This document shows positions 25,578 to 34,858 of a stretch of 64,000 bases of DNA, in pieces. This stretch comes from Embleya hyalina (GTDB lineage: Bacteria > Actinomycetota > Actinomycetes > Streptomycetales > Streptomycetaceae). Every line of letters begins with the position of its first letter. Position 1 is the first letter of the stretch. A program made the translations under genes and the position numbers. The stretch lies in contig NZ_BIFH01000027.1 in the NCBI RefSeq assembly GCF_003967355.1, positions 62,001 to 126,000 on the forward strand. The letters are read 5' to 3'. The notes under the pieces were generated by a model. The model searched no databases. It was not told the DNA's origin and saw only the letters and a list, made by a program, of their open reading frames with translations.

Positions 25578-26540
25578 TCAGGGGATCAGCACGATCTTGC
25601 CGGTGGTGCGGCCCGCCTCGGCCGTCTCGTGCGCCTTGACCACCTCGTCCAGCGGGAAGGTCTCGGCGACGATCGTACGCAGCCCGCCCGCCTCCGCGAG
25701 CTCGGCCAACAGGGCCAGCCGCGCGGGGTTCGGGTCCAGGTCGACCGTGATGCCCCGGACGCCGGCCGCCTCGGCCTTGGCCGCGGTGGCGTCGGCCGCG
25801 GGCGGATCGGTGATGTTGAGCAGGATGCCGCCGGGCCGCATCGTGGCCGGCGAGCGGTCCTCGTACTCGCCGCCGATCAGATCCAGGACCACGTCGACGT
25901 CGCGCACGACCGCACCGAAGTCGACGGTGGTGTAGTCCACGACCTCGTCCGCGCCCAGCTCGCCCAGCAGGGCGTGCTTGGCCGCGCTCGCGGTGCCGAT
26001 CACGTACGCGCCGCGCGACTTGGCGATCTGTACCGCCAGGTGCCCGACGCCGCCCGCCGCCGCGTGGATCAACACCCGCTGACCCGGACCCACCCGCGCG
26101 ACCTCGACCAGGGCCTGCCAGGCGATCGAGCCGGACAGCGGCAGGGCCGCGGCGTGCGCGTGGTCGAGGGTGCTCGGCTTCGGCGCGAACGACCGCTCCG
26201 AGGCCACCACGAACTCCGCGTAGCCACCGGCGAGATGCGGGAAGTCGGGGATGCCGTACACCTCGTCGCCGACCGCGAGACGCGAGACGTCGGCGCCGAC
26301 CGCGGCGACCACGCCCGATACGTCCCAGCCGAGCGTGAACGGCGGCACCAGCCACATTCCGCCGGCCCGGATCTTGGTATCGATGGGGTTGACCCCCGCG
26401 GCGCGCACTTCGACCAGTACCTCGCCGGGTCCGGGCGCGGGTATCCCGGTCTCGATCACGCGCAGGACCTCGGGTCCGCCGAGCGTGTCCTGGTGTACCT
26501 TGCGCATCCTCGCCGTCGTGTTCATCGTGTTCGTCGTCAT
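25578..26540 (-). CDS. NADP-dependent zinc-free MDR oxidoreductase (quinone reductase type)
   Basis: 320 aa medium-chain dehydrogenase/reductase. The GroES-like N-terminal part has AAGVNPIDTKIR and GWDVSGVV; the Rossmann part has the nucleotide motif HAAAGGVGHLAVQIAK. Catalytic zinc ligands are absent, as in quinone oxidoreductases. It reduces small electrophilic carbonyls or quinones with NADPH. Divergent from an HxlR regulator, a pairing typical of quinone or aldehyde stress responses. ATG 26540 is listed; in-frame ATGs at 26525 and 26507 are possible and no strong ribosome site is seen. Confidence 0.9.
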   Translation of the reverse strand: MTTNTMNTTARMRKVHQDTLGGPEVLRVIETGIPAPGPGEVLVEVRAAGVNPIDTKIRAGGMWLVPPFTLGWDVSGVVAAVGADVSRLAVGDEVYGIPDFPHLAGGYAEFVVASERSFAPKPSTLDHAHAAALPLSGSIAWQALVEVARVGPGQRVLIHAAAGGVGHLAVQIAKSRGAYVIGTASAAKHALLGELGADEVVDYTTVDFGAVVRDVDVVLDLIGGEYEDRSPATMRPGGILLNITDPPAADATAAKAEAAGVRGITVDLDPNPARLALLAELAEAGGLRTIVAETFPLDEVVKAHETAEAGRTTGKIVLIP

Positions 26541-26568
26541 GCGGCAAGCATCGACGTGGCGGTCACCA

Positions 26569-26603
26569 TTGTGAAGAAGGCACCTTCCTGGTACCTGGGT
26601 ACC
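26569..26603 (+). promoter_or_regulatory. Promoter/operator of the hxlR-type gene
   Basis: TTGTGA (26569-26574), a 17-bp spacer and TACCTG (26592-26597) form a weak promoter. Over the -10 lies GGTACC-TG-GGTACC (26590-26595 and 26598-26603), two palindromic hexamers ending two bases before the ATG. With no Shine-Dalgarno, a leaderless transcript starting near 26606 is likely. HxlR autoregulation at this repeat is inferred. Confidence 0.5.
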
Positions 26604-26605
26604 TT

Positions 26606-27013
26606 ATGCATACCCCTCCCGACCTGCGCCCCTTCGGAGGCGCCGACGTCTATCTCGGCGACTGCGCCTCCCGCGCCGTACTCGACCTGATCGCGAACAA
26701 GTGGGTCGCGCTGGTGGTCGGGGCCCTCCACCCGCAGACCCTGCGCTACGCGGAGCTGCGCCGGCGGCTCGGCGGGATCACCAAGAAGATGCTCACCCAG
26801 ACCCTGCGGGACCTGGAACGGCACGGCCTGGTCCGCCGGACGGTCCATCCCACGGTGCCGCCGCAGGTCGAATACTCGCTCACCGAACTCGGGATCAGTG
26901 TGAGCGGCCTGATGGCGGAGATCCGCACCTGGTCCGAGAGCCACATCGACGAGATCGCGGCGGCGAAGCTGGCCTACGCGGAGGCGGAGGCGCATCGGGT
27001 CGCGGCACTCTGA
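26606..27013 (+). CDS. HxlR-family (DUF24) transcriptional regulator
   Basis: 135 aa winged-helix protein. C20 near the start of the domain (YLGDCASRAVLDLIANKW) is the position of the redox-sensing cysteine in HxlR/YodB/QorR-type regulators, and the recognition region reads LRRRLGGITKKMLTQTLRDLERHGLVRR. Such proteins repress a neighbouring reductase until oxidised or alkylated by quinones or aldehydes. The divergent MDR oxidoreductase is the obvious target. The start has no ribosome site and abuts the putative operator. Confidence 0.92.
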   Translation: MHTPPDLRPFGGADVYLGDCASRAVLDLIANKWVALVVGALHPQTLRYAELRRRLGGITKKMLTQTLRDLERHGLVRRTVHPTVPPQVEYSLTELGISVSGLMAEIRTWSESHIDEIAAAKLAYAEAEAHRVAAL

Positions 27014-27025
27014 GCCGACATGCGC

Positions 27026-27062
27026 CCGGGGCCCCCGCCGTCGCTCGCCGCGGGGGCCCCGG
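27026..27062. terminator. Bidirectional hairpin terminator
   Basis: 13-bp perfect stem (27026-27038 with 27050-27062), core GGGGCCCCCGC/GCGGGGGCCCC, between the convergent HxlR and MarR genes. Confidence 0.8.
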
Positions 27063-27076
27063 CGCGACCGGTCGGG

Positions 27077-27565
27077 CTAACGCTTGGGCGTCCTGGCCCG
27101 GCGTACGTTCACCTCGGACTCGACCGGCTTCGCGAGCACGCCGCCGACCAGGCGCGACAGCGCGGACAGGAACACCGCGCGTTCGTCCTCGGGCAGCGTG
27201 CCCAGCACCTCGTCGTGCACGCCGTCGACGATCCCGCGCCCGGCCCGGATCAGGTCGCGGCCGGCGTCGGTCACCACGACGATCCGCGCCCGGCGGTCGC
27301 TCGGCGCGGGTCGCCGCTCGGCCAGCCCGGCCCGCTCCAACTCGTCCATCGTGACCACCATCGTGGTCTTGTCCAGGTCGGACAGCTCGGCGACCTGGGC
27401 CTGGGTCAGGTCGCGATCGACGGCGTGCACGAGCACGCAGTAGTTGCGCGGCGAGACGTCGATCACCGCGAGGGCCGCCGCCAGCCGGGTGTTCAGCACG
27501 TGCCCGGCGTGCACGACCATGCCGGTCACATCCAGGACGGTGGGGGCAAGGGGCTCGGTGGTCAT
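27077..27565 (-). CDS. MarR-family transcriptional regulator
   Basis: 162 aa. The winged helix-turn-helix is visible as LTQAQVAELSDLDKTTMVVTMDELERAGLAERRPAPSDRR, with the DRR wing signature. MarR dimers repress efflux or detoxification genes and release DNA on ligand binding. It follows the ABC exporter permease by 58 bp on the same strand and may be cotranscribed with it, giving that locus two regulators (TetR upstream, MarR downstream). ATG 27565. Confidence 0.92.
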   Translation of the reverse strand: MTTEPLAPTVLDVTGMVVHAGHVLNTRLAAALAVIDVSPRNYCVLVHAVDRDLTQAQVAELSDLDKTTMVVTMDELERAGLAERRPAPSDRRARIVVVTDAGRDLIRAGRGIVDGVHDEVLGTLPEDERAVFLSALSRLVGGVLAKPVESEVNVRRARTPKR

Positions 27566-27623
27566 GCGATCAGCGTAACAAGATAGGTAAACCGACAGAT
27601 TGTTTCGTAATGGATCGCTCGAC

Positions 27624-28444
27624 TCAGCGCCCCAGCGCCTGGAACCGCCGTACCGCGAGGGGGAGGAAGATCGCGGTGATCACCAGCGGCCAGACCATCG
27701 CCATCGGCAGCGCGTGCGTCTCGATCCAACTGCCGCCGTGCGGAGCCGGATCGCCGAACAGGTCCCGGATCGCGTTCGCGGTGGACGAGACCGGATTCCA
27801 CATCGCCACGGTGCCCAGCCACTGCGGCATCATCGACGGCGGGGTGAAGACGCTGGAGACGATGCCGAACGGCAGAGCCACCGCGAACAGGTTGCCCGCC
27901 GCCTCCGCGTTCGGCACCAGCAGTCCCAGGTACACCCCGACCCAGGTCAGCGCGAAACGCAGGAGCAGGAGCAGCGCGAACGCGGCCAGGATCCGCGGCA
28001 CACCGCCGTGCGGCCGCCACCCGACCACGAGCGCGATCGACGCCAGGACCGCGAGGTCGAGGCTCGCCCCGAGCACGTCGGCCACCCCGCGTCCACTGAC
28101 CACCGCCGAGGGGGCCATCGGCATCGAGCGATAGCGGTCCATCACGCCGAGTTGCCGGGTGAAGGCGACGATGGTCGCGGTGTTCATGAACCCCTGCGCC
28201 ATGGTCATCGCGAACATCCCCGGCAGCGCGTAGTCCTTGTAGTCGACGCTCGCGCCCACGTCCATGGCGCTGCCGAAGACGTACACGAACAGCAGCACGG
28301 ACACGATCGGAAAGCCCAACTGCCAGGCGAGCATGCTCGGTTGGCGGGCGATGTGGACGAGTTCGTTGCGGACCACGGTCAGACAGTCCGCGATCGCCCA
28401 GTAGAGCCGACGCTCGGGGGCCTCGGCGGGTACGGTCGCGGCGC

Positions 28445-28448
<4 letters not shown>
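27624..28448 (-). CDS. ABC-2 type exporter permease (DrrB-like)
   Basis: 274 aa with six TM helices. The segment [14 protein letters not shown] and the C-terminal [20 protein letters not shown] and [15 protein letters not shown] blocks are typical of DrrB-family permeases that export drugs or lipids. GTG 28448 overlaps the ATPase stop by 4 bp (GTGA), so subunits are coupled. It forms a heteromeric exporter with the preceding ATPase. Substrate unknown. Confidence 0.93.
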
Positions 28449-29524
<1,076 letters not shown>

Positions 29525-29541
29525 CACCCTCCTTGAATCGA

Positions 29542-29574
29542 GTACACCGTACCCGACTCGCGTACACAGTACCC
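29542..29574. promoter_or_regulatory. Tandem TetR operators between ABC exporter and tetR
   Basis: GTACACCGTACCC (29542-29554) and GTACACAGTACCC (29562-29574) are 12/13 identical direct copies exactly 20 bp apart, two helical turns, so two repressor dimers would sit on one face. They lie immediately upstream of the ABC ATPase start. Confidence 0.75.
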
Positions 29575-29655
29575 AGTTTTAAATCCGCCGGTGACCCGCG
29601 AGCCCGTACGCCGCTTCGGGCCGGTGCGGGCGGGGGCTCCTACGATGGGGGCACC

Positions 29656-30408
29656 ATGACGAGCACCGACCACACCGGCAGCGGCGACCTCGCCCGCAGT
29701 CTCGAACTGATGTGGGGCCTGGACCGGAAGCCGACCCGAGGCCCCAAGCCGGCGCTGACCCTGGATCGGATCGTCGGGGCGGGCATCGCCGTCGCCGACG
29801 CCGAGGGGCTGGACGCGCTTTCCATGCGGCGGGTCGCCGCCGAGGTCGGCGCGGGCACGATGTCGCTCTACCGCTACGTGCCCGGCAAGGCCGAACTGCT
29901 CGACCTGATGGTCGACAAGGTCAACAGCCCCTGTGAGAGCGAGTTCCCGCCCGGACTCGGCTGGCGCGGCGCGCTGGAGCGGGTCGCGCGCGGGATCTGG
30001 CAGATGTACAACCGGCATCCGTGGCTGCTCAACGTCGACCAGGCGCGGCCGGTACTCGGCCCGAACTCGCTCCGGGCCCTGGAACTCACCCTCGCCGCGA
30101 TCGGCGACGCGGCGCTGAGCGACCGGGAGAAGATGACCGTCCTGACGATCATCGACGGCGGCTACGTCAGCGGCATGGCCCGCACCCACTTCAACGCCAA
30201 ACACGCGGCGCAGCGCACCGGGGTGAGCGACGAGCAGTTCTGGGCGGCCCAGGCCCCGATCCTGAGCGCGGCCATGACGAGCGGGGACTACCCGGAGTTG
30301 GCCGCGCTGTCCCAGGACAGCTTCACCGCGGACGGCGAGGGCGAGTTCGAGTTCGGCCTGGGACTGCTTCTGGACGGCCTCGAGGCGTTCGTCGAGCGCC
30401 GGACCTGA
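29656..30408 (+). CDS. TetR-family transcriptional regulator
   Basis: 250 aa. The N-terminal HTH (LDRIVGAGIAVADAEGLDALSMRRVAAEVGAGTMSLYRYVPGKAELLDLM) is preceded by a 35-residue extension, and the C-terminal half matches the TetR_C type found in regulators of DrrAB-like exporters. ATG 29656 follows a GGGGG site; an upstream in-frame start at 29533 would run across the operators. It most likely represses the divergent ABC exporter and itself through the tandem repeats. Confidence 0.93.
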   Translation: MTSTDHTGSGDLARSLELMWGLDRKPTRGPKPALTLDRIVGAGIAVADAEGLDALSMRRVAAEVGAGTMSLYRYVPGKAELLDLMVDKVNSPCESEFPPGLGWRGALERVARGIWQMYNRHPWLLNVDQARPVLGPNSLRALELTLAAIGDAALSDREKMTVLTIIDGGYVSGMARTHFNAKHAAQRTGVSDEQFWAAQAPILSAAMTSGDYPELAALSQDSFTADGEGEFEFGLGLLLDGLEAFVERRT

Positions 30409-30503
30409 CCCGGGAGGGTGGCCACTGCCAGGAACGGTTGTGGCCCGGGCCCGCCGGCGTCATCATCGGTGCTCGGCCACGGGGGTCGGGGACGGCGGGG
30501 ATC

Positions 30504-32588
30504 ATGGACGAGACACCGGCGCGGCGGCGAACCGCGCTCCGGGTGGCGGTCGGATGGGGAATCGGGGCGATCGCGCTGACGCTCGCGCCGATCGGGGTGG
30601 GCGGATCGGCGGCGTCGGCGGCCGACGGGCCCTCGGTGAGCGGGCCGACCGGGGCGGTGCGACCGGGGGATGTGGTGACGATCCGCGGTTCCGGGCTGAC
30701 CGGCTGCCCCTCGAACACGGTGGACGTGTACCTCGCCTCGGTGAACGGCGGCAGTTCGGGCGAATACGACGACCTGCTCGCTGCGGGACTCCCGGTCGAC
30801 CCGGCGCACGGGAACTCGATCGCCTTCCGGCATGCCGTGCCCGCTCCGATCTACAGCTCGAACGGGGCGACGGGGCAGATCGTCCAGGCGGTGAACCGGA
30901 TCGTGGTGCGCTGCCCGGGACAGGAGAAGAACCTCGCGCAGACGCCGATCGAGATCAACGAATTCCGCAGGGAGGGGACCGCGAGCCCGCCGGCCGATCT
31001 GCGCACCCGGCGCATCCTCGTGGAGCCCGCCACGGGGCTGCCGGGCACCGAGGTCACGCTGTGGACCAACCTGCGCTGTGGACAGGCGAACGCGAGCGAC
31101 GACGCCGAGGTGACGTGGGACGGGCACTTCCTCGCCAAGCTCAGCATCGCGAACCCGGCCGGCGAGTCGTATCGCTTCATCGTGCCCGAGGGCCCGACGC
31201 GCGGACCGCGGCCGATCACCGTGAGCTGCTTCGCCCAGGGCCCCGGAATGCCGGACAACGGGGTCACGCTGCGGACCGAATTCCAGGTTCCCGAACCGAA
31301 GTTGACCGTGACACCCGCGCAGGCGACGGCGGGTCGGCCGCTGCGGGTCGAGGGCAGCGGGTTCGTCGGATGCGGACGGCCGATCGACGGCGGGGCCGGG
31401 GTGTTGACCGTGCGGCACGGCACGAACGAGTTCGGGCGGGTGCCGGTGGCGGCCGACGGGCGGTTCGCGGGCGAGGTCGTGGTGCCGAGCGGACTGGCGG
31501 ACGGGGCGGGCGCGTTGACGGTCGCGTGTGCGGGCGGAGCGGGGTACGACGGCGACGTGTCGGTGCAACTCGCGGTGGTGGCCGCGACGAAGGACGCGGA
31601 GCCGGTCGGGGACCGTTCGGAGGCGGCGGTGAACCTGCCGAGTCCGGCCGATCTGTTCGACGAGCCCCGGCCGGTGGTCGTGGCGGGCGCGACCGCGCTG
31701 GCGGCGCTGCCGGTGCTGGGCTTCTCCGCGGAGTTGTTCAACCGCACGTGGGCGGAGAACCGGCTGCGGATCCGACGCCGACTGCGGCCGGGGGCGGCCC
31801 GACCACGATCGCAGCCCCGGGTGCCCGAGTTGCAGGTGCTGGCCTTCATCGTGCTCTCGGCGGCCACGTGCGTGGCGGTGGAACCCGGCACGGGCTGGAA
31901 CGCCGGGACCGGTGCGCTGGCCCTGGCGCTGGTGGCGGCGGTGCCGCTCGGGGTGCTGGTGTACGAGGGCCCGGCCGAGGCGTATCGACGCCGGATCTCG
32001 CGTGTCCGCGCCCTGCCGCATCTGGTGCCGGGGGCGCTGGTCGTCGCGGTGCTCCTCGCGGCGGCGTCCCGACTGCTCGGCCTGGCGCCGGGCTATGTGT
32101 ACGGCCTGTTCCTGGCCTTCACCTCGGCGGGCCTGCGCCGAATGTCGCCGGCCGACGAGGGCCGCGCGATCGCCCTCGGCTCGTGGTCGCTGGCCGGCCT
32201 CGCGGTGGTCTCGTGGGTGTGGCGCATCCCGGTCACCCACGTCCTGAACGACTCCGACGGCGCCCCCTTCGGGTGGGTCCTCGCGGAGGACCTGCTCACC
32301 CAGTGCTTCGTGGCCTCGGTGGTCGGCCTGGTCTTCGGCCTGCTGCCGATGCGCTTCATGGACGGTCACGCGCTGTGGCGGTGGAACCGCTGGGCCTGGG
32401 CGGCGATCTACGTCGCGGCGCTGTTCCTGTTCACGCTGACCCTGCTCGACCCCACGGGCGTCGCCGGCGGCACGACCCGGACCATGTGGTTGCGCTCGAT
32501 GTATCTCTTCGCCGGGGCGGCCGTGCTGTCCGTGCTCTTCTGGGCGACCTTCCGCCTTCGGCCGGCTCGGCCGCCGGTGACGCCCTGA
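30504..32588 (+). CDS. FGLLP motif-containing membrane protein with Ig-like extracytoplasmic repeats
   Basis: 694 aa. A basic N-terminus and TM near 13-38 lead to about 350 extracytoplasmic residues with two or three Ig/IPT-like modules. Each module repeats the pattern 'RPGDVVTIRGSGLTGCPS', 'LPGTEVTLWTNLRCG', 'AGRPLRVEGSGFVGCG' with a cysteine in a similar place. After a linker come about eight TM helices, including AELFNRTWAENRLRIRRRL at the first membrane entry and VVGLVFGLLPMRFMDG near the end, the FGLLP motif that names the family. Function unknown; surface receptor or envelope assembly is possible. It lies 95 bp after tetR. Confidence 0.78.
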   Translation: MDETPARRRTALRVAVGWGIGAIALTLAPIGVGGSAASAADGPSVSGPTGAVRPGDVVTIRGSGLTGCPSNTVDVYLASVNGGSSGEYDDLLAAGLPVDPAHGNSIAFRHAVPAPIYSSNGATGQIVQAVNRIVVRCPGQEKNLAQTPIEINEFRREGTASPPADLRTRRILVEPATGLPGTEVTLWTNLRCGQANASDDAEVTWDGHFLAKLSIANPAGESYRFIVPEGPTRGPRPITVSCFAQGPGMPDNGVTLRTEFQVPEPKLTVTPAQATAGRPLRVEGSGFVGCGRPIDGGAGVLTVRHGTNEFGRVPVAADGRFAGEVVVPSGLADGAGALTVACAGGAGYDGDVSVQLAVVAATKDAEPVGDRSEAAVNLPSPADLFDEPRPVVVAGATALAALPVLGFSAELFNRTWAENRLRIRRRLRPGAARPRSQPRVPELQVLAFIVLSAATCVAVEPGTGWNAGTGALALALVAAVPLGVLVYEGPAEAYRRRISRVRALPHLVPGALVVAVLLAAASRLLGLAPGYVYGLFLAFTSAGLRRMSPADEGRAIALGSWSLAGLAVVSWVWRIPVTHVLNDSDGAPFGWVLAEDLLTQCFVASVVGLVFGLLPMRFMDGHALWRWNRWAWAAIYVAALFLFTLTLLDPTGVAGGTTRTMWLRSMYLFAGAAVLSVLFWATFRLRPARPPVTP

Positions 32589-32592
32589 CCCG

Positions 32593-34209
32593 TCACGGAC
32601 GCACTCCCCACAGGAGTCGGACGGCCGCGTAGTTCCCGACGACGATCGCGGCCTGGTTGTCCAGGGCGGTCGGCCGGCGGGTGGACCAGTATTCGCTGTG
32701 CCCCTCGGCGCCGTCGGTCGTGAAGCGGTTGGCGCCGAACCCCGCATCGTCCGGGGTGACCCGCCGGGGCCTGCCGCTCCCGCCGTCCACGGCGGGGGCG
32801 TGCGCTCCGGAGCCGAGGGCGACGACCATGTCGTCGTGCGCGGCCCCCACCCAGACGTGCCGCGGATCGAGGTCGAGATCCGCGGCACGGGTCACGTGCA
32901 TCCCGGGACTGCCGACGACGATCACGTCCCTGGCGAACAGCCCTTCGTCGCGCTGTGCGGCCTGCCCGAGCACGACCGAGCCGTAGCTGTGGCCGATCAC
33001 CGTCAGATGCCGGTTCGTCTCGATCCCCTGGGCCACCCCGACGCCGCGCAGGAACGTCGCGAGGGCGGGCGCGGCGGTGTCCGCGTACGACGTGGTCATC
33101 GCGTGGACCAGGGTGTCCGGCGCGTCGTAGCCGACCCACGTGATCGCCGAGACCTCGCCGGGGTCGGTCAGCCGACCGGCCGCCTGCCACAGGCCGCGCA
33201 TCCGGGCGACGTCCGAGCCGATGTGCGCCAGGCGCGCGCCGGTGCCCGGGACGTACACAGCGGTGTGGGCGGCCCGGTCGGGGTTGCCGATGGCCACGAT
33301 CGCCCGGCCGTCGTCCCGGGCGTCGAAACCCATCAGGAACAGGTCGGCGGCGGAGCCGAGCACGGCCTCAAGAGACCCGATCGCGGCCAGGCGGCCCTTG
33401 AGTTCGGTGACCCGAAATCGCCGCCGGGCGTCGTCGACCCGACCCGCCGCGTCCCGCTCGGCCCGGGCCGTCGCGAGTTCGGCGGTCAGAGCGGCCTTCG
33501 CCTCGGCCAACGCGACCCGGTTGGCCCGGTCCCGCACCTCCGTGGGCAGCCCGTCCGTCGCACCGAGCAGCGCCGGGTACGCGGCCTGATACCGCGCCCG
33601 GTCCGTCATGCTCAGCCCCGCCCACCAGCGGGCCGCCGCGGCCGGATCGCCCTTCGGGACGGCGCCGGGGCGCAACCCCGCCAACGCCGTCACGGCCACC
33701 CGGTCGGCGGCGGTGTCCGCCCAGTCGGCCGCCGGGGTCGGATACAACCGGGCCAGCGCCCGCGCACAACGGTCGTCGATCTCGGCCGCCCGCCGAACCG
33801 GCTCGGCCAGGCGCCGCTCGACGGCCGCCGCGTCGGCCCCCTGGCCCGGGTCGGCCGGCGCGACCCGCCCGTCCTCGGACGTGGTGAACCCGCCGCTCGC
33901 CGCCTCGGTCAGGCCGACCCGCAGGTCGCGCTGGGCGGCCCGAAGCCGCTCGGCGGCCGTGTCCAGGACGGTCAGCACACACCGCGCCTCCTGCGCCGCC
34001 ACCGCGACCCGCTCACCCCGTTCGGCCACCGCCCGCGCCGCCGCGTCGGCATCCGCGCCCGTCCACTGCGAGGCGCGCAACGGGCCGGCCACACCGGTCG
34101 TCGCCCGCCCGGCCAACGCGTCCAACCCGGCGGCCAGTTCGGCCCACTCGGCCACCACCCGATCCAGCCCGCCCAAGGCGGCGTCCCGCAGGCCGGACAC
34201 CGTCACCAT
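32593..34209 (-). CDS. DUF1023-type alpha/beta hydrolase with N-terminal helical WXG-like region
   Basis: 538 aa. The N-terminal 300 residues are helical and Ala-rich, resembling the WXG100/ESX-type domains fused to such hydrolases (QWTGADADAAARA). The C-terminal alpha/beta hydrolase has nucleophile motif VIGHSYGSVV, ITWVGYDAPDT, an aspartate in AAHDDMVV and a histidine in GHSEYWS. No signal peptide, so export, if any, would be type-VII-like together with the small upstream protein. ATG 34209 overlaps the upstream gene by 7 bp. Substrate unknown; esterase or lipase activity is inferred. Confidence 0.85.
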   Translation of the reverse strand: MVTVSGLRDAALGGLDRVVAEWAELAAGLDALAGRATTGVAGPLRASQWTGADADAAARAVAERGERVAVAAQEARCVLTVLDTAAERLRAAQRDLRVGLTEAASGGFTTSEDGRVAPADPGQGADAAAVERRLAEPVRRAAEIDDRCARALARLYPTPAADWADTAADRVAVTALAGLRPGAVPKGDPAAAARWWAGLSMTDRARYQAAYPALLGATDGLPTEVRDRANRVALAEAKAALTAELATARAERDAAGRVDDARRRFRVTELKGRLAAIGSLEAVLGSAADLFLMGFDARDDGRAIVAIGNPDRAAHTAVYVPGTGARLAHIGSDVARMRGLWQAAGRLTDPGEVSAITWVGYDAPDTLVHAMTTSYADTAAPALATFLRGVGVAQGIETNRHLTVIGHSYGSVVLGQAAQRDEGLFARDVIVVGSPGMHVTRAADLDLDPRHVWVGAAHDDMVVALGSGAHAPAVDGGSGRPRRVTPDDAGFGANRFTTDGAEGHSEYWSTRRPTALDNQAAIVVGNYAAVRLLWGVRP

Positions 34210-34496
34210 CGGCGCCCGCCCTCGGCGAACACCCCGGCCGCCGCCCGATCGGCCCGATCATGCGCGTCGGCGTTGGCCACGAGAAGGTCGCCCATCCCGG
34301 CATACCCGTCGGCAAGCGCCCGCACATGCGCCACCCACGCGGCCGTCACCGCCTCGACCGCCGCCACGATCGCCAACCCCGGACATCCGGCAACCACCCC
34401 ACCGGGCCCACCGGCCGCCCGCCGCAACCCGTCCGCGACGTCACGAGCCACCCCCGCCCCCTGCCGCAACGCCCCGGTCTCCACTTGGATCCGCAT
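34203..34496 (-). CDS. Small WXG100-like helical protein
   Basis: 97 aa, predicted to be all helical with a hinge near the middle (VAGCPGLAIVAA) and a Trp in VTAAWVAHVRALADGYAGMGD. Size, composition and its position just before a DUF1023 hydrolase fit the ESX/WXG100 superfamily, though a canonical WxG is not present. ATG 34496 has a GGTGG site; the eight-residue upstream extension is unlikely. Overlaps the hydrolase start. Probably a partner or co-secreted chaperone of it. Confidence 0.7.
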   Translation of the reverse strand: MRIQVETGALRQGAGVARDVADGLRRAAGGPGGVVAGCPGLAIVAAVEAVTAAWVAHVRALADGYAGMGDLLVANADAHDRADRAAAGVFAEGGRRW

Positions 34497-34858
34497 CGAA
34501 CCACCCCCGCCACCAGCCAAGACCCCTCCCCGTGGTCGCCTGGTTACGCACCGAGATCAAACGATAGCCACGGGAGGCCCTCATCGGACCGCCGGATCCC
34601 GCGAATCCCCGGAGAGCGAACAAACCCGCCAACCAACGCGTGACCGAACCACGCCCTGCTCGTTCATACGTATGGGCGAACGCAATCAGCCGTTCGGGGG
34701 ACACGGGTGAATCGACCGAGCAAGGACGAAGGCAACCGTGCGGGCACAGCGCGGCGACGCACAAAGTCCTCGAAACTGCAGGTCAGACGAATACCGCAGC
34801 AAATCCGTACGGAATTGATCAGGACAAACAGCACATCACCAGAGCCGAGGGAGCCGGC
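34497..34858. other. 362-bp low-GC intergenic region upstream of Bro-N gene
   Basis: No supported gene. GC content drops visibly towards 34860. It holds the palindromic core TCCGTACGGA (34804-34813) within AATCCGTACGGAATT, whose relative AATCCTTACGGAA recurs inside the Bro-N gene at 35072. A GAGGGAG ribosome site for the Bro-N gene lies just before its ATG. The open frame continues upstream without a ribosome site. Confidence 0.5.
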
